The notes beneath the pieces were generated by a model. It did no database searches. It saw nothing but the letters and a program-made list of their open reading frames with translations, and was not told the DNA's origin. A stretch of 64,000 bases of DNA from Vibrio sp. CB1-14 (lineage in GTDB: Bacteria; Pseudomonadota; Gammaproteobacteria; Enterobacterales; Vibrionaceae), in the NCBI RefSeq assembly GCF_040412085.2, contig NZ_CP115920.1, positions 1,612,001 through 1,676,000 of the forward strand, in the 5' to 3' direction. Made by a program: the position numbers and the translations under genes. This document shows, in pieces, positions 1-10,492 of this stretch (position 1 is its first letter; every line of letters starts with the position of its first letter).

Positions 1-1337
1 GAATAAAAAACCGAATGTGAACAGAAATCCCAGCGCTTTAGGATGAAGCGGCATAAAAGACAGGACAGCCATAAATATGGTGGAGAAAATCACAAAGCTG
101 TAACCACCAGGTGGGTTAAACATAATCCATAAACCACCTGCGACCCAGTAAGTGACGAAGACTTTAATCGATGTTTTAAAGTTTTCTGCATCCCACCACA
201 AAAAGGCACTAGGCATTGGAGGAAGCGTTTCTTTAAACGACACCACTTTAGTGATAGAGTCAATACAGCTAACCGCTTCAGCAAGCTTACCTGCGTTACC
301 ATAAAGCCGATTCAATAGATAGCCCAAGGTCAACACCGACGCCCTGGAAAGGTGACCGCTTGCTGCCAATTTTGCTTCATCAACTTGCAGCTTCTTCTCT
401 TCAAAGCGAAATGACTCTCCACCCTCAGGAGAATCTAAAAACTGCTGACTTTGCGAGAGCAGCGTTTCAATTTGCGCGACAAACGCAGGGAACTCGGCCA
501 AGTAATCATTGGTGTCTTCATGGTTGAAGCGCGCGCTTGACGCAGTCGCAAGGAGTTGGGTAATTTTCTGACTGTGGTGGATGACCAATTTCCACTCATG
601 CATGTACGCGGCGACTTCACTACTCTCCTTTCTTATGACGTTGAAGCGCTGCTCAAGCGTGGTTTGTGCGGCGAAGAGTTTTTCGACTAGATCGTCGATG
701 GATGGAGTCGTGTTTTCGGCATAATCACGTTCACCAGTTTCGTCTTTTATCTCATTTGGTTGAACATCATTCGAAGCGGAAGTCGCCATACCTGGTAAAG
801 ATGAGGAAATTGCGGCGAAGGTTTTTTGTTGGATGTCTAAGGTTTCTTGAAGCAGCGCAGTGAGGTTTTGCTCTGCTTTACTGGGGAATAAATAGACGCC
901 AACCAAGGTGTATATCGTCACTCCAAATACCGTCATATAAGCACGGTCGACACCATACAGAAATGCACCTTCGGCATCGCCACCGTTTGACATCATTAGC
1001 GTCATGACAGCCGTCAGCATGAGTAGAGTAGGGTCGCTTTGATAGGCGTTGCGAAAGTAAAAGATAAACGACACCACAATAGACACGCTTAACATATACA
1101 AAAATCGGTCTTGAGCAAAAGCACCCACTAAAATAAGACCGATGACTGCACCGGCAATAGTGCCAAGTACTCTGAGGCTGCCTTTTTCAAAGACTCACGC
1201 TGACTCCCCGTCGATGCAATGAGCATAACGGTAGTCGCAGCCGTGGAAGCTTGAGGCCATCCCATAGCAAAAGGTATGAGATAAGCGAGAGTCAAACTTA
1301 GCGCCACCTTAGTGGCAAATCGCGCTTTGCTGTTCAT
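1..1337 (-). pseudogene. FUSC-family inner-membrane protein, frameshifted and cut by window edge
   Basis: The protein starts at ATG 1337 (MNSKARFATKVALSLTLAY) with the hydrophobic N-terminus typical of the fusaric-acid-resistance/aromatic-acid-exporter (FUSC) superfamily. After about 50 residues the frame ends early. The next frame, entered at the T5 tract at 1183-1187 (A5 on the coding strand), is open without a stop to base 1. It continues the family pattern: membrane helices, a long soluble segment at about 870-240, then a second membrane block (WVAGGLWIMFNPPGGYSF). One extra A in that tract would restore about 445 residues in frame, so this is a one-base deletion, either real or a sequencing error. 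The C-terminus lies outside the window. FUSC proteins are thought to export aromatic acids or similar small molecules; the substrate here is unknown. Confidence 0.75.
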
Positions 1338-1561
1338 TATCCTTGAATTGAAGAGGGGCTTAACAGAAATATAGACGTTAAATAATGATTTGGGTGGCTA
1401 ACATCAAGAAATCTAAAAACTTTAGTGTGTTTGGTGAACTGCCACGACCCTTTTAAAATAGAGCGCTAAGCTTGTGGACTTTCGTTTTTTCGTGAAGTTG
1501 TACTGCATATCTGTACAAAATCTCCTAGATTCATAGAAGTGACCAGTAAAAGGGACTTAAC

Positions 1562-3990
1562 GTGCTGAAACTAAAAGGGCTAAGTGGGAGAACGTTAGTA
1601 TTGATATACACGACTTTCGTCATGTGTGTATTCGCTATTGCTTCTGTCGTTATTTTAGGTCGAGAATCTAAGCACGCGATAGACTATCTGCAAACAACTG
1701 GATCGAATTTAGAGCTGCAAGCCGCGAAGTTGTTTGTTGAAGAATACTTAGACAATGCAAAGGCGCGCGTGAAACTGGCGTCGAGCAATAAAGACATTAT
1801 CGGGTTTCTTGAAGGTAAACAGAGCGTCAACCTTGATTCGACTTTACACCGTTATGAGGGAGACACTCGTTCCGTTTTGTTTGCGGTGTTTAACGCGGAT
1901 AGGGAAGTCCTTTTTGAAGACAAGTTTAGGCACCCATCTCGAACCAATGAAATCCGTATTTTTAATGAAATGAAGCAAATGGCGTCGAACCTTATTACGC
2001 CAGCGCCAGTTTACCTTCTCCATAATGATACCGATCATATTTGCATCAAGATCTTCATGCCAATAATTAGCAACGGCAACTTCGTCGGAATGGTATTTGG
2101 TGAGACGCCAGTAGATTATGACGAACTGTTTGGGGAATTGATCGACCCCAAAGAGCGCTGGTACGCGTTAACACAAGGGGATGTCTCTGATTACGTCACT
2201 CAAAACGAACTTGGTGCCTGGCTTGTGAACTCTACACCTGTCGCTAGGGCGGGTTTGACGCTAATGCAAGGTGTTAACCCCAAATCTTTAGAGCTGCAAT
2301 TAGATAGTTTCATGGGGCATATTTACAATGCGATTGCGGTTGTTATGGGCGTCAGTTTTCTACTTGTCTTGTTTGCTGGAAACAAAGTACTGGTTAACCC
2401 TCATAAAGAACTCGAAATATCCCAAAAAGAGTTAGCGGAGAAAAACAGCGAACTCATTCTTCAAGAGCGTGAGAGTAAGCTACTAGCAACGGTAGTTAAA
2501 GCCGCTAGAGATGCTGTGGTGATTACAGATAAACACGGCGCTATTGAATGGGTCAACCGAGCGTTTGAAGAGATGACTGGCTATGCGTTGGTGAGTGTGA
2601 AAGGCAAAATACCTGGTCACTTCTTACAAGGTGACAATACTGACCCGCAAGCGAAACAACGCATTGCGGAATCCCTATCTAAAGGGCTGCCAATCAAAAC
2701 GGAAATCTTGAATTATGACTCTCAGGGGAAAGAATACTGGGTGGATATCGATATCACACCGATTAGCGATGAGAATGGTGTCATTGACCGATATATTGCC
2801 ATAGAAAGGGACGTTACTGAGTACAAAAAATTAGAGAGTAAACTAACCACCACAGCCAAAGAAGCGAATGCTGCAAATGAGGCGAAATCCGCATTTTTGG
2901 CGACGATGAGTCATGAAATTCGAACACCAATGAATGGAGTGCTCGGCCTAACCCAAATCCTAGAAAAAGAAATTACCGACCCTAAACATCGAGAAGCACT
3001 TCAACTCATACTAGGCTCTGGCAACCATCTTATTTCTATTCTCAATGACATCTTGGATATCTCAAAGATCGAAAACCAAGCGCTAGTGCTAGAACATACC
3101 CAGTTCAAGATGCAAGAAATACTCGCCCCAGTGAACAATACCTATCAAAGTCTCTGTTCTGAAAAAGGTCTGCTGTTTGAAATTCATGATAAAACCGATC
3201 CGGATACGCTGTTTGTTGGCGACCAGGTAAGGCTGAGACAGATTTTACTTAACTTGGTTGGCAATGCGCTCAAGTTTACTCAAAAAGGATCGATTTCAGT
3301 CTCTGTGTCTAATCGAGGCGAAGGACAATGCGAGTTGGTTGTCAAAGACACGGGCATTGGGATCCCCCCAGAGAGAATAGACAGTGTGTTCGAGAAATTT
3401 GAGCAAGCGGAAACCTCTACAACACGCCAGTTTGGAGGTACTGGGCTAGGGCTCTCGATAGTAAAAAGCCTCACCTTACTGATGGGCGGACAAATAAAAG
3501 TGAACAGTGAAGTGGGGGTGGGTTCCGCTTTTTCGGTTCAGATCCCTCTGCCAGCGATTAAGAATAAGGTTGATGATGAATTGAGTATTGATCCTATTGA
3601 TGCAGATTTCTCTGTCTACAGGGTACTGCTCGTTGATGATAATGCGATCAATCGAATTGTTGCCGCCAAATTTTGTCAGTCTTTAAATATCGAAGTCGAA
3701 AGCTGCGCCAACGGCGCAGAGTGCTTGGGAAATGTTCGACCCTAATAAATACAACCTGATCATATTGGATAATCACATGCCAGTAATGAATGGCCCGAGT
3801 GCGGCATCAGAGATACGAGAAAAAATATGGCGATGGTGTATTAATATTCGGATGGACAGCGGATGTTATCAGTGAAAATCGACAAGAATTTCTAGATAGT
3901 GGCGTCAATACGGTGATTGCTAAGCCCCTTATTAAGAAAGACTTTGAGAAGGCATTGTTAACTCATTTAAAAGACATTCAAAGTCGCTGA
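1562..3990 (+). pseudogene. Hybrid sensor histidine kinase (sensor-PAS-HisKA-HATPase-REC), receiver domain frameshifted
   Basis: A GTG start at 1562 follows AAAGGGA. Order of domains: TM1 (about residues 10-32), a periplasmic sensor region to about 255, TM2 (257-278), a PAS domain (about 305-425), HisKA with the phosphoacceptor His451 in SHEIRTPMNG, an HATPase domain with DTGIGI and GGTGLGL boxes, and the start of a receiver domain (VLLVDDNAINR). The frame stops at 3743-3745. The rest of the receiver, including the phospho-Asp motif LIILDNHMP and the conserved Lys in VIAKPL, follows in other frames. It is restored by removing one G from GGG at 3727-3729 and one A from A6 at 3820-3825. The architecture resembles ArcB/LuxQ-type hybrid kinases but the sensor region does not match LuxQ. 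It is either a decaying gene or one with homopolymer errors. No partner phosphotransfer or regulator gene is adjacent. Confidence 0.8.
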
Positions 3991-4138
3991 TATGAGAGGA
4001 ATGTTGATTGTTGGCTGATATTTAATCAGTTGGGCTTGCGTATTTCCTCTCGAACCCTTTTTCTTTTCTAACTGCCCCACATTTTATTGCGCCAATGATA
4101 TAGTGCGAGCTCAGAAAACGAGTAAGGGATACTAAAAA

Positions 4139-4477
4139 ATGGAACAATTTCTAGCACTGCTGGCTACACAACCAAACGAAGTGATGTTTGAGCAAACGAT
4201 GCACGTGATTGACGAGCACTTTGATTTTACGCCAGTGAGCTTTGTAAACGGGGACACGGAGAATCAAGCCGGTCAAAACAATGGCTCGTGCAAAATCTTC
4301 GCTTTCGCTCAAATCAAAGAGCTGGATGAGCAATCAACGTTGGCGTGCTTTGGCCAATACTATCGCGAAGATGTTCTGAAAAATCCTGAAGGTACTGATC
4401 ATGCCAATATTCGTAACTTTATTAAGTATGGCTGGGAAGGCGTAAAATTTGATGGGGTAGCGTTGGCTGCTAAATAA
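4139..4477 (+). CDS. HopJ-family (type III effector HopJ-like) small protein
   Basis: This is a 112-residue soluble protein without a signal peptide or membrane segment. Its pattern (FVNGDTENQAGQNNGSCKIF near residues 35-55, then LACFGQYYREDV and NPEGTDHANIRNFI) matches the HopJ family. That family is named after a Pseudomonas syringae effector but is common in free-living Vibrio and relatives that lack a matching secretion system, where its function is unknown. It stands alone: the broken kinase gene lies upstream in the same direction and a convergent transporter operon downstream. The family assignment is fairly sure; an effector role should not be assumed. Confidence 0.8.
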   Translation: MEQFLALLATQPNEVMFEQTMHVIDEHFDFTPVSFVNGDTENQAGQNNGSCKIFAFAQIKELDEQSTLACFGQYYREDVLKNPEGTDHANIRNFIKYGWEGVKFDGVALAAK

Positions 4478-4569
4478 GATTTTTGGTGTAGCGATACATT
4501 GCATAAATTCCGCTATCACTCACAGCAGTAAAGATGTAGACATTGGTTTTTGTGTACCTCGCAATAATA

Positions 4570-4601
4570 AGCAGGGAAAGAGCACCGCCACTTTCCCTGC
4601 T
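4570..4601. terminator. Bidirectional terminator-like hairpin
   Basis: A perfect 11-bp stem (AGCAGGGAAAG / CTTTCCCTGCT) with a 10-base loop lies between the convergent HopJ gene and the ABC importer operon. The following T-tract is weak on both strands, so it may end transcription from either side only partly. Confidence 0.6.
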
Positions 4602-4609
4602 AGTGAATA

Positions 4610-5518
4610 CTAAGCTTTCGGATCAATCGCTTCCTGCAAACCATCCCCCAAGAAGTTAATCGTAATAACGGTGATGAGCACCATCACACCCGGGTATACT
4701 GCCGCCATTGGGTAATGCCACATGGCTTCACGAGCGTTTTGTAGCATGTTGCCCCAAGATGGTGTGGGTGGATTGATGCCAAAGCCAAGAAAACTCAAAG
4801 CACTCTCGGTCAGGATTGCTCCGCCAATGCCAAGTGTCGTGGCGGTAATCACTGGAGCGATGACATTAGGTAGGATGTGCTGCCTCATTACAAACCAGTG
4901 GCTTGCGCCGTAACCGATAGCCGCTTGCACATATTCTCGGTGTTTTACGGATAGGGTGTTTGAACGCACTAAACGTGCAGCAAATGGCCAGCCTAATAGT
5001 GAAATCACCACCACTAAACGGTAGACACTAAAGCTATCACTACGTACTAACTCTTCTGAAAAGCCAAGCTTGGTCATGTCGATACTCTGGATCAAAATCA
5101 GCAACATGATGCCAGGCAGGCTAATGATGAAGTCAGCACTGCGCATGATAATGGCATCTACGCGGCCGCCATGATAACCAGCAACAACGCCCAGCCCTGT
5201 GCCAATCACTGAGGTTGCAATGGCGGCAACAAAGGCAAACGTAAGGGATACCTGACCACCCAGAAGGAGGCGTATCAAAATATCACGGCCAAGTTCATCA
5301 GTGCCAAGTTTGTGCGTGTCGCTCGGGGCTTCGAAACGGCTAAAGAGATTGTCTTCGAAAGGATCGACACCCAGCCATTGACCAATACTCGTAGCGTTGA
5401 AGCACAGTATCGTCATTACAGTAAGGATTAGTAAAGAAGCCATTGCTAACTTATGACGAGATAAGCGATGAACGATTTGCAGCCAAGGGTTTTGGCTTCT
5501 TGCTGCGAGTGCGGTCAT
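4610..5518 (-). CDS. Peptide-type ABC importer permease (DppC/OppC family)
   Basis: A 302-residue inner-membrane permease. The N-terminal helix (LAMASLLILTVMTILCF) and the LGTDELGRDILIRLL motif are hallmarks of DppC/OppC proteins. The EAA loop, which contacts the ATPases, reads YVQAAIGYGASHWFVMRQHI, and the C-terminal region (LSFLGFGINPPTPSWGNML) is equally typical. It is the last gene of a leftward operon (binding protein, two ATPases, DppB-like, DppC-like) and its ATG overlaps the stop of the upstream permease gene by 4 bases. It pairs with the DppB-like protein to form the channel. The substrate is probably a di- or oligopeptide but cannot be fixed from sequence, since this family also carries nickel, opines and some sugars. 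Confidence 0.9.
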   Translation of the reverse strand: MTALAARSQNPWLQIVHRLSRHKLAMASLLILTVMTILCFNATSIGQWLGVDPFEDNLFSRFEAPSDTHKLGTDELGRDILIRLLLGGQVSLTFAFVAAIATSVIGTGLGVVAGYHGGRVDAIIMRSADFIISLPGIMLLILIQSIDMTKLGFSEELVRSDSFSVYRLVVVISLLGWPFAARLVRSNTLSVKHREYVQAAIGYGASHWFVMRQHILPNVIAPVITATTLGIGGAILTESALSFLGFGINPPTPSWGNMLQNAREAMWHYPMAAVYPGVMVLITVITINFLGDGLQEAIDPKA

Positions 5519-6483
5519 GACGGGCTTCCTCTGGTCAGATCAATACGGGGATCCACTTTGGAGTAGAGAATGTCGGCGATAAAGTTCATCACTAGAATGG
5601 CGGTAGTGGCGACCATAAAACAGAGCATGGCGACGTTGTAGTCACTACCGTTAATCGCATCGACAGTGAGTTTACCTATACCAGGCCAACTAAAGATGGT
5701 TTCGGTCAGTACCGCGCCGCTCATTAATGCCGCAATATCCATTGCGAGCACGGTGATCATCGGTAACATGCCGTTTTTAATGCAATGCCTGAAGAGTACT
5801 CGTGTTGAAGAAGCGCCTTTTGCTTTTGCGGTTCGCACAAAATCTTGGCGAAACACTTCCAGCATACTTGAGCGCATAAAACGTGAAATAGAGGCAATGC
5901 TGAGTAAGGTTAGGCTAAGGATAGGTAGGATCATATAACGCAGCCTATCAAAACCTTCAGCGCCATCGGCTTCTCCCGTTCCTCCTGCGGGGAAGATGGG
6001 GTACACCACCGAGAACAGCATGATCAGCATTAGCGCGAGCCAAGCCGCAGGTGTAGATAGAAATAGATAGGTGATGCCACTAATCAGGTAATCGGTGAAG
6101 CGATTTTGCTTTACGGCACACAGCACACCAACGGGTAGCGCAATCAGTATAGAGAGAAGCGTGCCGCACCCAACCAAAATGAGGGTGTTTTTCATCGCTT
6201 CCCAAAGCACGGATATAGCGGGCTGAGAGAACATGCGGGAATAACCTAGTTCACCTTGCAGGGCATCACCAAGCCAATGGAAGTAGCGAACATAGACCGG
6301 TTTATCCAGTCCTTGCTCTGCTTTAAGTCTTGCGACGTCTTCAGCGGTAATATGGGGGTTATTTTGTACCATGAGATCGATAGGATCGCCTGGCATTAAT
6401 CCCATTAAGTTGTATGCAGCAAACGAGGCCAGCAGAAGAACCAGCAGCATTTGCAGCAATCTTGAAAATATAAATCGTTTCAT
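5515..6483 (-). CDS. Peptide-type ABC importer permease (DppB/OppB family)
   Basis: A 322-residue permease of the DppB/OppB family: N-terminal RLLQMLLVLLLASFAAY followed by MGLMPGDPIDLM, an EAA loop DFVRTAKAKGASSTRVLFRH, and a C-terminal ETIFSWPGIGKLTVDAI motif. About six membrane helices are visible. It forms the second half of the channel with the DppC-like protein and overlaps that gene by four bases, which suggests translational coupling. The gap to the upstream ATPase gene (6484-6549) is small and shows no terminator. The Shine-Dalgarno sequence in front of its ATG is weak. Confidence 0.9.
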   Translation of the reverse strand: MKRFIFSRLLQMLLVLLLASFAAYNLMGLMPGDPIDLMVQNNPHITAEDVARLKAEQGLDKPVYVRYFHWLGDALQGELGYSRMFSQPAISVLWEAMKNTLILVGCGTLLSILIALPVGVLCAVKQNRFTDYLISGITYLFLSTPAAWLALMLIMLFSVVYPIFPAGGTGEADGAEGFDRLRYMILPILSLTLLSIASISRFMRSSMLEVFRQDFVRTAKAKGASSTRVLFRHCIKNGMLPMITVLAMDIAALMSGAVLTETIFSWPGIGKLTVDAINGSDYNVAMLCFMVATTAILVMNFIADILYSKVDPRIDLTRGSPS

Positions 6484-6549
6484 AAAATGCGTGTATCCAT
6501 ACGGGCATAAAGCCCTTACATCTAATGGCTTAAACCAGTGGCCAACTGT

Positions 6550-7380
6550 TTAAGCGGTTACGGTTTGCTGAGAGCGATTTCGCCTGCGCGTGTTGCCAAT
6601 GTCCGGAACAGCGCTCAGTAGCTCACGGCTGTAAGCGTGTTTGGGGTTCGCAAAAAAATCAGCTTTGGAAGCGTGCTCGACAATGGTTCCGCTTTTCATT
6701 ACCACCACTTCGTGTGCGAGGTGGTAAACCACCGCCATATCGTGGCTAATGAACAAGAACGCAATACCGTGCTCCTGCTGCAAATCTTTAAATAGATTGA
6801 GAATTTGCGACTGCACGGACACATCTAGTGCCGAGAGTGGTTCATCGGCGATGATAAGTTCAGGCCTTAGCATCAATGCTCTGGCAATGGCGAACCGCTG
6901 CCTTTGTCCGCCGGAGAACTCATGAGGATAGCGGGTAAGAACGTCTTCTCGCATGCCCACCCAACTTAAGACTTCGATAGCGCGGGCACGCTGTGATTGC
7001 TTGTTCCCTATGCCGTTGACTTTCATCGGTTCAATCAGTGAAGAGAGAATCGGCATACGCGGGTTCAACGCGGAGTAGGGGTCTTGGAACACAAGGCCAA
7101 TGCGTTGTCGTAATCGACGCTGCATATGACTAGGCAATCTAGACACCTCTTGTCCTGCGAGAAATATATCGCCGGAATCGGGACGCTCTAACATGCTGAG
7201 CATGCGGCCTAACGTCGATTTTCCAGAGCCTGATTCACCGACAATCGCGGTGGTTTTTCCTGACTCAACCTTGAGGGAAACATTGTTGGTGACATGAAGG
7301 GTTTTCGGTTTTCTTCCAAACATCGAGCCTGCCTCAAGGAGATAGTGCTTGTGCAGGTTACTGGCTTCGAGCAAAGTCAT
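6550..7380 (-). CDS. Peptide-type ABC importer ATPase (DppF/OppF family)
   Basis: A 276-residue ATPase. Walker A is GESGSGKST, the signature is FSGGQRQRFAIARAL and Walker B is LIIADEPLSALD; the FVSQSQILNL-type region after Walker B (VSVQSQILNLFKDL) is normal for OppF. The C-terminal extension is shorter than in most OppF proteins and lacks a clear oligopeptide C-terminal motif with cysteines. Its ATG overlaps the stop of the DppD-like gene by one base (TAATG), so the two ATPases are probably coupled and act as a heterodimer. Confidence 0.9.
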   Translation of the reverse strand: MTLLEASNLHKHYLLEAGSMFGRKPKTLHVTNNVSLKVESGKTTAIVGESGSGKSTLGRMLSMLERPDSGDIFLAGQEVSRLPSHMQRRLRQRIGLVFQDPYSALNPRMPILSSLIEPMKVNGIGNKQSQRARAIEVLSWVGMREDVLTRYPHEFSGGQRQRFAIARALMLRPELIIADEPLSALDVSVQSQILNLFKDLQQEHGIAFLFISHDMAVVYHLAHEVVVMKSGTIVEHASKADFFANPKHAYSRELLSAVPDIGNTRRRNRSQQTVTA

Positions 7381-8369
7381 TAGGTCGCGCCTCCTTGTTG
7401 ACGAAACATGGGCTGTTGTAGCGCCGAATCTGATTGAGCCGCTTTCGTGGCTTGTCTTTGATGATTGCGCTTCTCTGCTTTCTGCAAGTAGCTATCGTAG
7501 AGCTCTGGGCAGCGGTCACGAAAGCTGTAGTCTTCACTTCGTTGATCGAGTGGTGGTACGCTGCCGGGAATAGCAGGTAGCCTGTCCACATCGACGCCGA
7601 CTCGTGGGATCGTATCGAGTAGTGCTTGCGTGTAGGGGTGCTGAGGGTTATCGAAAATCTCATTTACATCGGCGATTTCAACGACACGTCCCGCGTACAT
7701 CACCATGACACGATCCGAAATTTGCGACACTACACCAAGAGAGTGACTGATAAATTGGATCGCCGTTCCCGTGGTTTCTCTCAGTTCTTCTAGTAGGTCG
7801 AGCACTTGCGCCTGAACCGTCACATCAAGCGCTGTTGTCGGTTCATCGGCAATCAATACTTTCGGCTTACAAGCGAGCGCCATGGCGATCATCACTCTCT
7901 GCCTCATTCCCCCTGATAGCTCATGCGGATAGGCATTAGCACGCTTTTCAGGGTACGGAATGTGAACTTGTTTGAGCATTTCGATGGCACGATCACGTGC
8001 TTCTTTGGGTGAGCTGTTTTCGTGAATAATGAACATTTCGGCGATCTGATCCCCGACTTTCATTACTGGGTTTAAGGCGGTCATTGGCTCTTGGAAGATC
8101 ATGCCAATGCCTTCGCCACGGATATGCTGATACTGCTTTTCACCCAGGCCGACAAGATTTCTTCCGCCAAAACGAATATCACCAGACAAGGTAAGCGATT
8201 TATCGAGTAGCCCCATAATGGCAAGAGAGGTGAGTGACTTTCCGCAGCCAGACTCACCGACGACGCCAAGGATCTCTCCTGGCTTGATTTGATAGCTGAC
8301 ATCCTTAACAGCAAAATGCGGCCCTAGGGCCACACTCATATTGCGGACGTCTAAGATAACTTCATTCAT
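7380..8369 (-). CDS. Peptide-type ABC importer ATPase (DppD/OppD family)
   Basis: About 329 residues from ATG 8369 ([16 protein letters not shown]). A GTG at 8396 would add nine residues, but it has no ribosome-binding site and those residues do not resemble the family. Walker A GESGCGKS, signature [15 protein letters not shown] and Walker [13 protein letters not shown] are intact. The C-terminal region ([14 protein letters not shown], then [10 protein letters not shown]) is the conserved oligopeptide-transporter C-terminal domain, although that domain keeps only one of the usual cysteines. It sits between the binding protein gene and the DppF-like gene. Confidence 0.9.
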   Translation of the reverse strand: MNEVILDVRNMSVALGPHFAVKDVSYQIKPGEILGVVGESGCGKSLTSLAIMGLLDKSLTLSGDIRFGGRNLVGLGEKQYQHIRGEGIGMIFQEPMTALNPVMKVGDQIAEMFIIHENSSPKEARDRAIEMLKQVHIPYPEKRANAYPHELSGGMRQRVMIAMALACKPKVLIADEPTTALDVTVQAQVLDLLEELRETTGTAIQFISHSLGVVSQISDRVMVMYAGRVVEIADVNEIFDNPQHPYTQALLDTIPRVGVDVDRLPAIPGSVPPLDQRSEDYSFRDRCPELYDSYLQKAEKRNHQRQATKAAQSDSALQQPMFRQQGGAT

Positions 8370-8445
8370 AGACACTTCATTCTTAAAAATGGACACCGCT
8401 TAGCGGTTTCGATGCTTATTCATTTCGAACTTTAGAATTCGAAAT

Positions 8446-10122
8446 CTAGTTTGCTCGACTCCAGTTTTCAGACCAGTAGCTTGAGTAATGTTGGTGTCCG
8501 GTTGGCTCAACATTAACCAGCCATTTTGGAAGAATGTAACTGTCTGAACGATAGTAGAGAGGCAGTGCTGGCAGCTCTGTCGCATACAGATTTTGGAATT
8601 GCTTCCAAAGCTCAGTGCGCTTCTCTTTGTTAAGCTCGCCATCGATGGCTTCTAGAATGCGATCCATTTCTGGATTGCTGTAGCCAGCGTAGTTTTGTCC
8701 TGCCCATTGATTGTCTTTAGTTGGGATGTAATCAGAGTGCAGAATGGTTAACGGGGGGTTTTCTGGTGACGAGCTCCACGCAAACATAGCTAGACCTTTG
8801 TGTTTGCGCTCAGTCAGGGTAGTACCAAAGTACACGCGTGCAGTTTGGTTATTAATGTTTGCTTTGATGCCGATTTTCTTCCACTGACCTTGAGCGAATT
8901 GCTGTACCAACTCACGTGTTTTGTTGCCCGCAGTCGTCATAAACTCAATTTCCAGCGGCTCACCATCTTTCATTTGCACGCCATTGACTAGCTCATAGCC
9001 TGCTTCTTTCAGTAGTTGATTCGCTTTTTCTGGATTGTAGTCGTAGGTCGGTGTTTCAGAGGTATAGATGCTATCCAGTGGACTTGTATCTGAGTTAGCA
9101 ACTTGCTGTTTTCCATCGAATAGTTTGTCGGTAATTAGCTTGCGATCTAGCCCAAATAATAACGCTTGGCGAACTTTTACTTCCGACAAGTGAGGATTGT
9201 TGAGCTGAACGTCCAAATGCTCGTAGAGAGATGCAGGACGAATATCGACGTTAAACCTGTCGCCAAATTTTTTCTCAAATTGTAGTGCTTGGTCGAGAGT
9301 CAGACCCAATTCGCCAGGGATGTAGTCGACGTCACCGGAAAGCAGATTGGCTTGCAAGGCTTGAGTGTCAGAGACGGTTTTGAGTGTCACTGTATCAAAA
9401 TGCGGTTGTTTGCCTTTCCAATGTTTGTTTCGGGTCATTTTAACGAACTGACCTTGTTTGAGCTGCTCGATGATATATGGGCCGCTGTATAGGCCAGCCA
9501 AGGTTGGCTCTGTCACGAACTTGGTGTTGAGGTGATAGTTTTTAGAATTGCTTTCAAATACCGCTTGGTCGATGTGAGCGGGCAGAATGTTTGGGATATA
9601 GTCAGCGTTATATTTGAATGAAACGCGGTCGACATAGACATTCACTGTATGCTCATCGACAACTTCAAGCTGTTCGATCTGCTGCATAGTCGTCAACTCA
9701 GGGTTGCCTTGCACGTCAGGAGAGGTGACTACTTTATGCCAAAACACCATGTCTTTCGTGGTGATCGGAGTGCCGTCGCCCCAATAGAGATCAGATTTGA
9801 GTGTTACACGCATCTTAACACCTTGTTTGCTCTCACCTTCTTTGGCATGCGGCCTATCTACGATTTGCGCTAAACCATTTTCGAAGCTAGGGACTTCTTC
9901 ACAATAAAAGCAAACGAGCTCCCAGTTTTGGTCGTACCCAATGGTTTCGCGATTAACAAAACCTTTGGTGTAGGCTTTTGCCACCATGCTGTCGATGTCA
10001 GGGTGCAGAGTGGCAGGGTATTGCGTAATACCGATGGTGAGCTTGTCGTTTGCCGCGAATGCTGAAGTTGAAAGCAATGCAGAAGCACAGGCGAGTGCAA
10101 ATGCGGTTTTTTTAAATGGCAT
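8446..10122 (-). CDS. Peptide-type ABC substrate-binding protein (SBP family 5)
   Basis: A 558-residue periplasmic protein with a clear signal peptide (MPFKKTAFALACASALLSTSAFA, cleavage near residue 23) and a good AAGGAA ribosome-binding site. Family-5 traits include MRVTLKSDLYWGDGTPITT near residue 110, and VRQALLFGLDRKLI in the middle. It also has the two-lobe length. Two cysteines (CFYC near residue 71) could form a disulfide. It is the first gene of the leftward importer operon and would capture the substrate. Peptides are most likely; the protein is not close enough to DppA or OppA by eye to name one. Confidence 0.88.
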   Translation of the reverse strand: MPFKKTAFALACASALLSTSAFAANDKLTIGITQYPATLHPDIDSMVAKAYTKGFVNRETIGYDQNWELVCFYCEEVPSFENGLAQIVDRPHAKEGESKQGVKMRVTLKSDLYWGDGTPITTKDMVFWHKVVTSPDVQGNPELTTMQQIEQLEVVDEHTVNVYVDRVSFKYNADYIPNILPAHIDQAVFESNSKNYHLNTKFVTEPTLAGLYSGPYIIEQLKQGQFVKMTRNKHWKGKQPHFDTVTLKTVSDTQALQANLLSGDVDYIPGELGLTLDQALQFEKKFGDRFNVDIRPASLYEHLDVQLNNPHLSEVKVRQALLFGLDRKLITDKLFDGKQQVANSDTSPLDSIYTSETPTYDYNPEKANQLLKEAGYELVNGVQMKDGEPLEIEFMTTAGNKTRELVQQFAQGQWKKIGIKANINNQTARVYFGTTLTERKHKGLAMFAWSSSPENPPLTILHSDYIPTKDNQWAGQNYAGYSNPEMDRILEAIDGELNKEKRTELWKQFQNLYATELPALPLYYRSDSYILPKWLVNVEPTGHQHYSSYWSENWSRAN

Positions 10123-10492
10123 CTGATTTCCTTATCTTATTTTATTGACTTCAAGTCTGACGCCTGAAGTTAGTTACATCCGTGTCACCCTAAATTCACA
10201 TTTACCGGTTTAAATACGGCGGTGTGTGTAGGTGCATATCTTGTCCACCATAGTGGGATGTCCATTGCCAAGCAACTCAATGGGTTAGTTGTTCGGCCGA
10301 ATTGCATTTCATGTCACATTTCCCATTTATTTAGTGAACTAAAATCAAAAAGTGTGTGCTTTCTTGTCTTATCTAGTTGTGTTAATTACATTTTATTAAC
10401 TGAATTATCACCTGGAGGGTTGGTGTGAAGCCAGATTGAATGCGTATCAGCATTGTGTTCTCAGCGTTAGTAACAAATCCTAAGGAGCCTCT
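10123..10492. promoter_or_regulatory. Divergent intergenic region between peptide importer and Att-like operon
   Basis: 370 bases separate two divergent operons, so promoters for both must lie here. The stretch around 10330-10400 is AT-rich (TTTATTTAGTGAACTAAAATC and following). I could not assign -35/-10 boxes or a named operator with confidence. A 68-codon reading frame at 10222-10428 has no ribosome-binding site and looks non-coding. Confidence 0.4.

Noticed and set aside
3720..3830. Programmed ribosomal frameshifting as an explanation for the split receiver domain
   Set aside because: Two separate shifts would be needed and neither site has a classic slippery heptamer with a following structure; simple homopolymer indels explain it better.
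10222..10428. A 68-codon plus-strand frame upstream of the Att-like operon
   Set aside because: Composition is typical of AT-rich spacer, there is no site before the ATG and no family likeness.
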